Shown: positions 22,801 to 33,243 of the stretch, one piece after another
Numbering within the stretch: the stretch's first letter is position 1
Layout of the letters: every line of letters starts with the position of its first letter
From: Carallia brachiata
Taxonomy: Eukaryota > Streptophyta > Magnoliopsida > Malpighiales > Rhizophoraceae
Assembly (NCBI GenBank): GCA_021464245.1
Contig: JADCRB010000038.1
Coordinates: 3,772,924-3,836,923 of the forward strand
Direction: 5' to 3'
Length of the DNA: 64,000 bases
Program-made: the position numbers and the translations under genes
The notes under the pieces: generated by a model
The model's database searches: none
Told to the model about the DNA's origin: nothing
The model's input: only the letters and a program-made list of their open reading frames with translations

Positions 22801-24947
22801 ATGACTGGATTGCCTAATCAAAGGCTAATCTAGTGCTTTTGTTGATTAAGACCCAATCGTCGCTAATTCATTCAGGTTCGTGTAATTTTTTCTGTTCATT
22901 TTCTTATTCAGTTGAATATGAGAATCAAACCAATTCCAAAGTTCTTCAGTTCAATCTGTCGATCCCTTCTTGATTCTAAAAATATGATACAAAAATGATG
23001 GAATTAACTTCACGTTACCAAAACTCTTATCCCATAACAAAATAATGTTATTTTTACTAATAGAACTTACAAACACGGGATCTCTTTTAATGTTTCAATA
23101 ATTATTTAGTATTCCATATATATGTGTAAATTATAATTTGTTTGTATAGCGCCATTGACGGTGTTTCCATATTACGACAATGTAATTAAAAAGCTTTACT
23201 TTTTGTCTTTCATGATAAATTCTACCATAATAAATTCTAGTTAATGTGGAGCATTTATTGCTTTCCAAAGTGTTTTTCTTTTCTAAGAGTGGAGATGAAG
23301 ATCTTTTGTTTCTTAATTTTATTCAATTTTTTTAAGACTACTATTATATTTTTAGACAAAAAATTATCTGAAATGTTACCCAAATACAATTGATTATATT
23401 TAATTTATAATTTTGATTTCAAGTGCAATTCAAAAGAAAAAAAAAATCACTGGTATTTCTTTACACTTGAAATTCAGTTAGTTATACCTTAAATTCTATC
23501 AGTTGTATTCGAGTAATATTTTGAGCACATTTTCTACCAAAAATATAACTTTTTTCTTTTTTTAAGTATAATTTTAATCATAATATTATACTAAATAAAT
23601 TTATTTATATATAATTTTGTATTTTAAATAAACTCTATTTACGTGTGCGTTAGATTATGAGTGACTTATAAATTAAATTAAAAATCCTGCCATTTTCTTT
23701 ACCAAAAATTTAGTCAAAGAGAATTAAATTATAAGTTTCAATAACCAAGTCAAACTATAATAATAGTCCGTTAGATACTTTTCTATCTTTAAATACATAA
23801 AAGAAAACTGTATGTAACAAGACAAACTTTGTTGTAGCGTTATACGAAGCCATGCAAATTAATACCAGCTCTCTAGGCTGGTAGGTATGGTGAATTGTCC
23901 TAGTCGAAATTTATCATCATCATGTCAATGGCAGGTGTGCTGGTTTATGCATTATTTCTCTGTGGGTCTCCGTCTGTGTGTGTGTGTTTGTACGAGAGAG
24001 AAAGAGGCCGGAGAGAGAGAGAGAGAGAGAGAGAGACACTTATTCGGGGAGTAAGTGGATCGAATCCGGTGCCGGCCGAAGCAAAACTGACTCCTGTCAT
24101 AAGCTCTTCGATACTGAGAGTTGGGTCCAGATACGGGGGCACATATTCTTTGACACCAACATACGAAGCTATGCATGTTATGCCCAAAACATGGAGAAAA
24201 CAAAAATAAGTAAGTTATATATTTCGGGTGAATGAGCATGAGTTTTGTCTCGGGAAGAATTGCAATTGTTATTTTTAAAATGAAAATTAATATTTTTAAA
24301 TATAAAAATAAAAAATATTTCAAAAATATTAATTTTCGTTTAAAAATACCTATCCTAATTTCAATCAGAACAAAATTTGAGATACAAATTACAGGAACAC
24401 TAATTTTTTTTTAAAAAAAAAGGGGAATATTTTTTTTTATCAATTTATATAACAAAAAAAAAAGTATTACTTTTCCATTATTAATCAAGCAAAACTCATC
24501 AAAACATAAATTAAAATAAAATACTAAATATAGCTATAGCACTTTAGGCAAAAAAAATAATTCACCTATCTACTCATACCTCTATAGATAGAGATACGTA
24601 TGCCTGTACATGTATGTATAAACAACAGGTAGATGGAACTTACCGATGAAATCGGGGGCAAGCCTTCCATTACTGAACCTTCCCGTAGGAACATGGTTCG
24701 CGAAATCTTTGCCGTAAGGTGGAAAGTTGCCCTTAAAGAGGGTCTCCACAAAGTTGTTGTTTCCGGGGTCGACTGTGGAGTCCCCAAACACCAAAACGGC
24801 ACTAACAGAACTGTTTGAAGCCGTTGCATCTGTTCCTATTTTGGCATTCCAAAAGGATACTAACAACAAATAATATAAGAGAAATTCAAGAAGACGGAGA
24901 TTGAGAAGATGAAGGAAATGGTCCCGTTCGTGACGCTTTCCGCCCAT
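19827..24947 (-). CDS. GDSL esterase/lipase (SGNH hydrolase family), five exons
   Basis: Secreted plant hydrolase of the GDSL family, expected to cleave ester bonds of lipids or other acyl esters outside the cell; the substrate cannot be told. Exons on the minus strand are 24644-24947, 24038-24168, 21914-22147, 20127-20403 and 19827-20020. All introns are GT-AG, phases join correctly, and the sum is 1140 bp, or 379 residues plus TAA, the usual family length. The hydrophobic stretch at residues about 16-34 looks like a signal peptide. Catalytic blocks are intact: Ser57 in VFGDSTVDPGNNN (block I), Gly134 in FASAGTGFD (block II), Asn189 in SAGTNDF (block III), and Asp353 and His356 in DSIHPTE (block V). 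The start is the only ATG before the signal peptide that keeps the frame. Introns measure 475, 1869, 1510 and 106 bp. It is the only intact gene in the window. Expression is not shown. Confidence 0.95.
21171..21530. repeat. inverted repeat in intron 3 of the GDSL gene
   Basis: The arms at about 21205-21330 and 21355-21505 are imperfect reverse complements, sharing TTTTTTAACAAATTTA and TTATCTTRATTACRTGT-like segments around a short AT-rich loop. It would fold into a long hairpin and resembles a MITE. Target duplications were not identified. Confidence 0.65.
23347..23548. repeat. inverted repeat in intron 2 of the GDSL gene
   Basis: Arms of about 65-80 bp surround a 30-base A-rich loop. The left arm has ACCCAAATACAATTGAT and TTTCAAGTGCAA; the right arm has TTTACACTTGAAA and AGTTGTATTCGAGTAAT. 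The structure fits a small MITE hairpin. The rest of this long intron is AT-rich without recognisable features apart from the microsatellite at its 5' end. Confidence 0.6.
23976..24037. repeat. GT and GA/CT microsatellite at the start of GDSL intron 2
   Basis: On the plus strand a (GT)n run near 23976-23988 and a (GA)n run at about 24011-24036 lie side by side. On the transcribed (minus) strand the intron opens with its GT donor and runs straight into CTCTCT repeats, so the repeat begins at the splice site itself. Length change here could affect splicing. Open frames that cross this block are repeat translations, not genes. Confidence 0.85.
24242..24385. repeat. inverted repeat in intron 1 of the GDSL gene
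   Basis: The arms share AATGAAAATTAATATTTTTAAA on the left and its imperfect reverse complement at about 24321-24346, with weaker pairing extending outward (GTTTTGTCTCGGG against CAAAATTTGAGATAC). It is a MITE-like hairpin. Confidence 0.6.
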
Positions 24948-26219
24948 GTTAGCGCATACCCACTACCGTTACAATCTCCTCAGCATCTTGGTTACATAGC
25001 TCTGTTATATGTATCATATGTGTGTGGGATATGACATGGATGTTGAAGAAGTTGCTCCCACGTGTAATGTGCACTTTCAGGTGAACTGCACTATTAATTG
25101 ACAAATTTGCCCCTTTTTTTGGTTCTTATATTTCAGCCAAAAGTTTTTGTATCAAGGTGTATTTTGGATGTGATTTTTTTTTTTTTTTTTTGATGATAAG
25201 ATAATTCCACTATCGATGTTGATGAGTTATTCCTTTTACCCTATTTATTCTGTATTCCTTTGGGGTGCGATGAGTGTTGGGTCTCTGTTTTTCTTTTGAA
25301 TTTTTCATTTACAACAAAAAAGGAAAAGACAAAAGAGATGGTACAAATTTTGGTGAGTAAATCTCTACATGAGCCCCTCGCCAGTCCATTACATGATTAA
25401 ATGTTGATGAACAATGAATATTTAAACGATATTTAATTTATATAACAAAATTTATATTTTATATAATTGTAATTAAATAATATAAATTATAAAAAAATAA
25501 TATTTTTTATTATTAAAATTATACAAAATACGTTATATAAAGTAAATACTCCTGAACGTTTAGTCACCTATCTTTCCGATATCTAGGCCGGGTGAATTAA
25601 ATAGGGTGTCAGTACCTCCCTCGAAGAACTCTAGGCACTTTAGAAAGAATCGAACGAAAAACTTAGAAGGAACATAATCGTATTTCCAGCTCTCAATCAT
25701 CGAGTCAACTCATTCATGATGTGGTGTGGGCTTTCCCTCGTCAAATATAACCATTGATTTAACTTTATCTTGTGTCTGACTGATTTCCAGTTAGAACCAG
25801 CCGCTGCAGCTGCTGTTGTTTGGAAACCAAACAGTGGCCCCCTCGGGCTAAATTAAGTTCCCACAAACTAGCTAGCTGATTGCTGACTGAGCATCAGCCA
25901 AGTGGACGCTTTGTTGGAAATGAATGACGCCAGTGCTGCCAGTTCTCAGCCAGTGTTGGGTGGCCAAGCCAACAGGAAGTCCAGGAATAAGAGCAGATAG
26001 AGTGACTCAATGTGCATTAGCTTCCCAAACATAATTAAAAGGGTAAATAAATGCCCATGATGAAGATGGAAATTTTCTGTAAGGTTGACTTTCTTAAGTG
26101 CGGTTGAGAAGCGTCACAATGGAAGCAAACATAATTAAGGGCGCAATTTGGAGCACGAGTGAGATTACTGTGAATATTATTTGATTATGAGATTGTCAAA
26201 ATGTGAGATTAGACAGAGT
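24948..26219. other. upstream region of the GDSL gene
   Basis: It should include the GDSL promoter on the minus strand. I see no clean TATA box within 100 bases of the ATG. A block at about 25780-26000 is clearly GC-richer than its surroundings and has no credible open frame. It could be regulatory or a scrap of an unknown repeat. Confidence 0.4.
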
Positions 26220-26222
26220 TTT

Positions 26223-26629
26223 TAGGATGGGATTAATATCTTAAAAAATATGACTTTTGTATAAATTAACAAATATAAATATATTATCCTTAAAAATTTA
26301 TAATTTAAATTTCATAAGAATTTTTTCTAACAAATCTATCATTTCATTTAATTTAAATCTATCATTTCATTCAGTTTAATGGAGAACATCCATAAAGGTA
26401 TTGACTTGTCATGATGATGTGGATCAGATCATCTAACATGTAAATTAGAAAATGACAACTAGAATTCATGGATACAAAAAATGACTATTAAACTCAACAG
26501 AAACAGTAAATTTGTTAAGAAAAATTTTTACAAAAAAATAAATTGTGAATATTTAAAAATGACATTAGATTTATTAATTTACACAAAAGTTATGATTTTT
26601 TTTTTTACATATTATTTCTCTAGGATGAG
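26223..26629. mobile_element. MITE-like inverted-repeat element with a 9-bp near-duplication
   Basis: The body at about 26232-26620 has arms of about 100-110 bp; both contain TGACTTTTGTATAAATTAA-like and TCTAACAAAT/TCTTAACAAAT segments in opposite orientation. It is bordered by TAGGATGGG (26223-26231) and TAGGATGAG (26621-26629), eight of nine positions matching, which suggests a Mutator-like origin. There is no coding capacity. Confidence 0.7.
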
Positions 26630-26639
26630 TGTCTAGATA

Positions 26640-27570
26640 TGATAACACAACTTTTGGTATCAAAATGAGAAAAAAGAAAAATTGAAATCTTAATTTTTTT
26701 ATCACAAATTAATGATTGAAATATCTTTATGATATTGTAATTTATTTTCAAAATGGATATTTTTAGTTTGTTTAATTAAAAGAATAATTTTTTATTTATT
26801 AAATTATCTATTGAATTATAAATTATACAATGAAGTGATTTTTCTCTCTCATAAATTTCATCACCTTTTTTCATAATATTTAAACTTAAGACCTCTAAAA
26901 TATAGGTGTTAGCTCCAACCACTAGTGTCTACTGAAAGACTTCATTAAAAAAATATTCAGTATTCAATGCTATAACATCTATATGCCAAAGTCGTATTCC
27001 AAATAAAATATAAAATATATGTATAGTTATAAGTTTTAATATATGTTATATACTATTCTATCAAATGTATCATACACATAATCAACAAATATAGAAAACG
27101 TAGCTATCTACATTTGCAGTAGTTTTATTTATATTAAATATAATTTAATATTCAAAATTTATTCAATATCTGTAAAATATAATTAAATCTACGTAGTGTG
27201 AAATTTTTTGTGAATACTAGACTTGTTTTCTTTAACTTTTCAGACCAAAGTAAGAGGATTTTTTTTTTTTATCAAACAAGAAGATGATCAATATTTTGTA
27301 GATTAAAATACCCTTAATAATATTATTCTATTCTCAAGATAATAAAAAGAAAAAGGATCAGCAGGTGTTTGAATCGTCGACACTAACACGTGCATAATAG
27401 AAGCGCAAAAGAAAAATCTCTCCCTCTCTCTCTGTTTTTTATTTTTTTAATTTTTCTCTCTTGAATATTCTATCTGGCTATCTCAGTTTTGATCAATCTA
27501 CAAAAGGAAAAGATTCTTGCTTTTACAATCAACACATGGACAGAACATGGGACATCTGTGGCCCCAGTTC
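26640..27570. other. AT-rich intergenic DNA
   Basis: No gene seen. A possible diverged SINE lies at about 26850-26945 on the minus strand, with an A-box-like TAGTGGTTGGAGC and a B-box-like GGTCTTAAGTTTAAA, but no tail or target duplication supports it. A CT-rich run occurs near 27419-27465. Confidence 0.35.
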
Positions 27571-27831
27571 GATTAGTTAGCAACAAAGCAGTTTTTATTT
27601 TCAGCTTACTGCATAATTTATTTTTAAATAATAATAAAATAATTACACAATTTATTTTATAATATCTAAAAATTTATAAACTTTTTTAAATTTCAATCAT
27701 CAACTGATCTATATTATTTTATTACTCTTTAGTATTTCTCTTTATATAATTAGACATTATTTTTAATGAAATATTTAAACATTATTGATTTGTAAAATTT
27801 AATTTATTTATATAATGTACTCTTTGCAGAC

Positions 27832-28175
27832 AATAAATTTATTGTCTGATTAGATGGTAAATGCCCACAAAATCACTCGAATCACATATTTTTTTAGAAG
27901 GAAAAAGATGTGATAATTTACTTTTTAGAAATAGAATGCCCCAATTCGTTGGTTTTTAGTATTAGTAGCAACCCATAAGATCATACATTATTTTATTAAT
28001 TAACAAAACAATCAACAAAAGCAATCGCAACATTTAATTTATTTTTGTAACGTAATAGTTTAAGAAAATACATTTATTGTCTGTTTAAATAGCCAGTGGA
28101 GAAAAAATCACTCAATCATGTATATTTTCAAAAATAAGATGTCTCCAATTATCATTTTTTAATATTAATAATATC
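27832..28175. repeat. degenerate direct repeat
   Basis: Segments 27832-27968 and 28068-28175 share 'TTTATTGTCTG', 'AAAATCACTC.AATCA', and a later 'TTTTTAGTATTAGTA'-like end. The similarity is clear by eye but diverged. It may be two copies of one unknown repeat. Confidence 0.45.
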
Positions 28176-28445
28176 AGATAACATTAAAATAATCAAATAC
28201 TGTAGTTTTATTTTTCTTATCAAAAACAATAATTAGAAAATAGTAACAAAAATTAGCAACAATTAAACCGAACATACATTTATATCTATTCTGCCTTAGT
28301 TTATGTTTGTGGGACATATATAGGGGGCGATAGATTACTTGTTGCTAATTTTTATTGTTGATTGTTGATGTTTATGAATAAAATATATTGTAGTATTTGA
28401 TTAAATTAATACTAATTAAATAATAAAATAATTATTTTAGATATT
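28150..28445. repeat. inverted repeat, MITE-like
   Basis: The arms at about 28150-28260 and 28338-28445 mirror each other: AATCAAATACTGTAG and ACAAAAATTAGCAAC on the left pair with GTTGCTAATTTTTATTG and TGTAGTATTTGATTA on the right. The loop of about 78 bp includes GGGGGCGATAG. No boundaries with target duplications were established. Confidence 0.6.
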
Positions 28446-28449
28446 ATGT

Positions 28450-29880
28450 TTCTGTGTTATTATGATTGATAATTTTTTTAAATCTAATTAATATAAACTA
28501 ATCTTGTAGCATGCTAATAAATAAAAATTCGTGTGACTAGAATATTAACTACTATTTATAATAAATATATAAAAAAATCCTAGTTATTGTTAACACAGTA
28601 AAAACAAATATTATTACTGTGTCTGAAAAAATAATATTTTTTATTATGCAAGTCACTTCTTACAAAATAAAAAAATATTAATTTTACTTTTCAAATTATA
28701 GTATTTGAAAAATAATATTATTTTTACTACACATGTTTAAGTAGTTTAAAAAAAAAATCATGGTACCTAAGACGAGAAATTGATTTGTACCTGTGAGCAT
28801 TTAATATTAATATTTTTTATTTATTTTTATTATTAAAATAATGATAAAATATTATTTTTGATAAAAAAATTATTTTTTGTTTGAAAGGCCCACCTTATTG
28901 TCTCTTTCCCCTCCGATGCCCCTTTTTTTGAAAATCAAATAAAAATAATAAAACATTATTATTTTAATAGTCGAGCTCACGTTACTCCCTCTTTCCGTTT
29001 TTTTTTTAATTTTCAAAAGAGCTTGATTTAATATAGATATATTAATAGTCAGACGATACATATACAAAATATACTTTTTGTGACGAATTTGATTATTTTT
29101 GTTATTGTGCTTATTGTTTCTACAACAAAAATAATATGTTAATTTTTTGTATCATATTTTATTTTTGTTACTGTACTTATGTAACTTTTTTCATAAAATT
29201 TTATTATAAAAATAAATAAATTCGTCATATATCAATCTAAAGATATCAAACCTTTTTCTTTTCAAAAAAAAAAACAAATATTTATACTATACACGCAAAG
29301 GACATTTTTGTACAAAAATAGCAATCGATTGTTGATTGATTCAGAAAGTAGATCCAATTTATTTTTTAGATCAGAAGTTGATTGAGTAACATTTTATAAA
29401 AAAGAAAAAATAATAATCTTTAATTCAAGATTTATTAACAACAAAATTAAGTGTGGAGAAAATTTATTGGGTTCTAACAGTACTTAAATAACAGATCCTC
29501 TTTATAAAAAAAATTATACGAGGACGTAATGTGTGATTTTCAGTTTCGACTCATATATATGATAACTTATATACAGACGATACATATTTTTTTTGTTAAA
29601 AAAAATATTAATCAAACTCCCTTGTTTTTCTTGTTTTTTTGGGAAATTAAATGTAAATACACTTCATAATAATTAAACCAAGCAACCGATAATCATAAGG
29701 AGACTGCAGTCGCCAGCCAATCTATAATCAGATTGTCTTTAGCCCGCTTGCCATTCGAACATTGGACAAAAAGTACATGGCAGAAATATAAATTATCAGA
29801 AGAATTTTTGTAATATAACAATTACATTAATAAAATATACAAAAAAATATAACAATTACATTCATAAAATATATAATTTT
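28450..29880. other. AT-rich intergenic DNA
   Basis: No gene supported. At 29815-29880 a 25-30-base segment (ATAACAATTACATTMATAAAATATA) occurs twice in tandem. The open frame at 28870-29067 on the minus strand has low complexity and no domain. Confidence 0.4.
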
Positions 29881-29883
29881 TTT

Positions 29884-30010
29884 TTTTAGTTTATAAAAAT
29901 CTTATTAGGCATATAAAATAAAAAGAAATGAGATTAACGAGAGTTCAACTCCTCCTTTTATAATTAAAAAAGACTGCCCTCAACCATTAAAATTAAAATA
30001 AATGTTGAAT
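29884..30010 (-). mobile_element. diverged SINE, related to the one at 19017-19176
   Basis: Read on the minus strand it has an A-box-like AATGGTTGAGGG (29977-29988), a B-box-like GAGTTGAACTCTCG (29938-29951), then a region parallel to the better SINE (ATCTCATTTC..ATGCCTAATAAG against the other's CCTCACTTCC..GTGCCCAATAAAG) and a poly(A)-like end on the low-coordinate side. The order and spacing match, but it has decayed and no target duplication was found. Confidence 0.5.
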
Positions 30011-30344
30011 CTATTTTTTTTTAATTTTTTTATACATCTTATTAATTTTTTTCTTGATTAGACCAATATTTCTCTTTCTCCATGACCCTTTATTTATTGC
30101 ACCTTTTGATGCACATTTGGAGGTGGTCCTTTACCGCCCATCTAGTTACGACAGCTCATTCATTCAGGGCGCATTAAAGAAACAGAACTACATTATTTAT
30201 ATTTCAGCCAAGCTGGCCACATAAATGGAATGCCTTAACTTAGGGGAAGTGGAGGGATATAACGTTCCTACCTACAAGATTAATTGCTGTGAACTACTCC
30301 TGCATGGCTGGATACGATATATCATACTTGACTTATTTTATCTG

Positions 30345-31080
30345 CTTATTAATTTTATTTATTTTTTTAATAAATAAAATTAATTCATGATCTAATATTA
30401 TTTAAATATTATTTTTAATTTTTTTTTATTTAAGTAGACCTCACTTATTATAAAATATAAGATCACGAGTAAATTACATTCATTTAAAAAAAAGAGTTAA
30501 AATAAAAATTTCTTATTTTACGTTATGTTTGTTTTCAACGAAATAGTTTAATCATCAGAGACAACATTATATTTCAATTCACTTTACATCTTCTTAGAGA
30601 AACTGACATGATGTTTCGAAGAAAGAAAGCGTGCCAGACAGTGGTAGTCATATACATACGTTAGACTTTGGCAATAACCGTGGTCAAGCATGAAAGGCCA
30701 TGCGAGAAATTTTGTTATGTTGGTTCTCCGATGGCCGCAGCTCCTTTATTTTGGGTACCCCATTAGGGGGACGAACACCCCAAATGCGGGGAGCCACACC
30801 TCCCTTTTTAGAAGGGAGCAATTATTGGCGGCACGGCACCCTCCCTCCAGTTTGGGTGTCAGCGTCTCTTAAAATTTTTTACGATTTTTATTATTGAGTT
30901 TTCTAATTTTTTAAAAGTACTTATTAATTTTATTTTTTTTAGTAAAATTAACTTATAATTTAACATTATACAAATATATTTTTTATTTTTTATTCAAATA
31001 GCTCAAATTTATTGTGTAGTGTAAAATTATAAATAAATTATACTCATTTAAAAAAGAAATCAAATTAGAAATTCTTCTTT
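30345..31080. repeat. direct repeat flanking a GC-richer insert
   Basis: Segments 30345-30520 and 30920-31080 are similar, sharing CTTATTAATTTTATTT, a middle 'TATTTAAGTAGACCTCA / TATTCAAATAGCTCAAA', 'TCATTTAAAAAA' and 'AAATTTCTT/AAATTCTT'. Between them, 30690-30870 is strikingly GC-rich for this region (blocks such as GTACCCCATTAGGGGGACG). The layout could be a small terminal-repeat element or two copies of one repeat. Open frames at 30690-30897 read the GC-rich block and match nothing I recognise. Confidence 0.45.
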
Positions 31081-33243
31081 ATGAATTTTAAATTAGTTCT
31101 AAAACTTTAATTTTTATTTCATATGAGTACTTTGTCATATAGGAATTGATCAAATCAATAGATATATAATTTGATTCAATTGAAATAGTATGAAAAAACA
31201 CTTAAATATATATTAAAAATAGAGAAAAAATGTCCATGTGTGTGTTTCATTAAATTTTTTCTTTTCCTTCACATATAAAAGGCAAAAGTTATAAATTCTC
31301 GCAGTAAATCTTTATGGTTCTTACATTTTTGTTTATGTGGTAGTAGTCTTTGCTAATTGTTTCTTGAAGCTTGATTTTAAGATTTTTAGGATTTTATTTA
31401 TTATAGAATTATTCTAAGACTCCTATATTAATTAGGATTATTCAGCTTAGTTTCAATAATATTTCAATTATTTTGAACTTTTATGAATTTAGGATTTGAA
31501 TTCTATAAATATTAATAAATTTGGTATTCTTAGAAGATTCTTATATTACTTATAATTTTAATTATGGTTAGAAACTTTTTTTTAGTCATTATTATGGTTA
31601 GAAACTTAGATTACTCAATTATAATCAAATACGTACTACAATTTATCTAATTCATTTCAGCAATTATTCGTATGCATTTGAAACTCATGCAACCAAATAT
31701 GCATAATTTATGAAATTAAAAGAAAATATTTCTAAACAAAGGAAAAATAAAACAACTCCGAAATTCCTAATTTTGTTTTCTTAGAGAGAATTTTTTTTAA
31801 TATTCATTTTTTCTTAAAAATATAATACTCAAAATTTAAATATTTATTATTTTTTTAATTTTAAATAATGTATAAATAAAAATACAATTCACAATAAATA
31901 GAATAACTCACGCGATCATTAGTTCGAATTCTGTATCTTTGGTGGATGCCCTATCCACACATGCCAAAACATTGTCGTTTCAAAGCAACTGGCTCTTCAA
32001 ACCAGACGGAGACTGGCAATTAACGTCCATAAAAATAGGGTCTATTAGGTGACCATATAATTTTACTATACATTTTAGTTATACGTTCAGTCATTTTATA
32101 ATAATGTATAAATTTTTTATAACAATGTATTATTTTTTACAACAAAAAAATAAATTATAAATTTTTATTACAAAAAATATGATTATTGCTATAAAAATTA
32201 TAAATATTATTATATATAATAAAAATGGATAACATTATAGAGTGAACACCAACATTTTCTTATAAAAATATAGGCTTCATAAGAGGACGGAAGCTGGTAG
32301 ACAGAATACGCTAATAATGACGTGGTTAGGGGGACAATAACTGGACCCACGTTAAGAAACGCTTAAATTAATCGAAATTTTTTAAATGAAAAGTTGGGAA
32401 TTAGGGTTTGGGCAAAATGCTACAGTAAATGAAACCAATAAGAAAAAGAGCTTGGTTTTGGAGCCGATTGAAATGTCCGGACGATTTATTCCGATAGGTT
32501 TGAAAGAAATAATTAATTGTTAAATTATTATAATTTTATTAATAAAAAATAATAAAAAAATTAAAATATAAATTATTATTTTATTTTTTATTATTTTTTA
32601 TTATAATAATTATTAAAAATTAAAAATTAATTACTCTTTTTAAATATATTAAAATAAAATAGGCACATTTCAATTCAACTCTTACACTCTCTCCTAACAA
32701 AGAGTCTTAGAAAACAAAATGCCAGTCACTAATTATTTTTGTTCACCAATTGGCCTTGAGCACCACCGTCACTCTGTTCGACAAAAAGTAATACCAATCA
32801 CTTTTAAAACCGAACCAGTCACTAAATTGAAAAAATTAATGGTTCAAAGTTTAATCGGTTCGACCGGTATAACCGTGGTTGAACCGGTAAAAATTGGTAT
32901 TTAATATTAAATATATAAAAATTAAATTTTTATATAGCTTATATAATTATATAAAATGTTATATTATATAAGAATGATGATAAATATTTAAAATAAAGTG
33001 TATTTTAAGAATTATTAATATTTACATACATTAAGATATTACAATTAGTATATTTAACAAAATATAATTTATAAAAATTAATTAAAAAAATAATATTTAT
33101 AAATAGTGGTTAAATATTAATTTTTTTAATTTTAGAGACTAAATTGAAAATTTAATTAATTGAGGACTAAATTGAAATTTTTAGTTGAAATTAGAGTTTT
33201 AATTATAATTTATATAAAATTTTGGGTCAAATTATAATTTAAG
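31081..33243. other. AT-rich intergenic DNA
   Basis: No gene supported. 32510-32640 is an AT-rich palindrome-like stretch (TTAATTGTTAAATTATTATAA against its mirror). The small open frame at 32719-32904 lies in a GGTTCGACCGGT-type repeat with no domain. Confidence 0.4.

Noticed and set aside
23922..24323. Several open frames (both strands) around the GA/GT microsatellite, rich in Arg-Glu or Ser-Leu
   Set aside because: They are translations of the simple repeat and of GDSL exon 2 in wrong frames; only the spliced exon 24038-24168 is credible.
24566..24829. Minus-strand open frames overlapping GDSL exon 1
   Set aside because: They are alternative frames of the exon carrying the VFGDS block; the frame at 24644-24947 contains the family motif.
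26850..26945. Possible third SINE on the minus strand (A-box-like and B-box-like motifs)
   Set aside because: No poly(A) end, no target duplication and no similarity to the two other SINEs.
31915..31960. B-box-like AGTTCGAATTCTG resembling part of a tRNA
   Set aside because: No cloverleaf could be drawn from the flanks and no A box precedes it.
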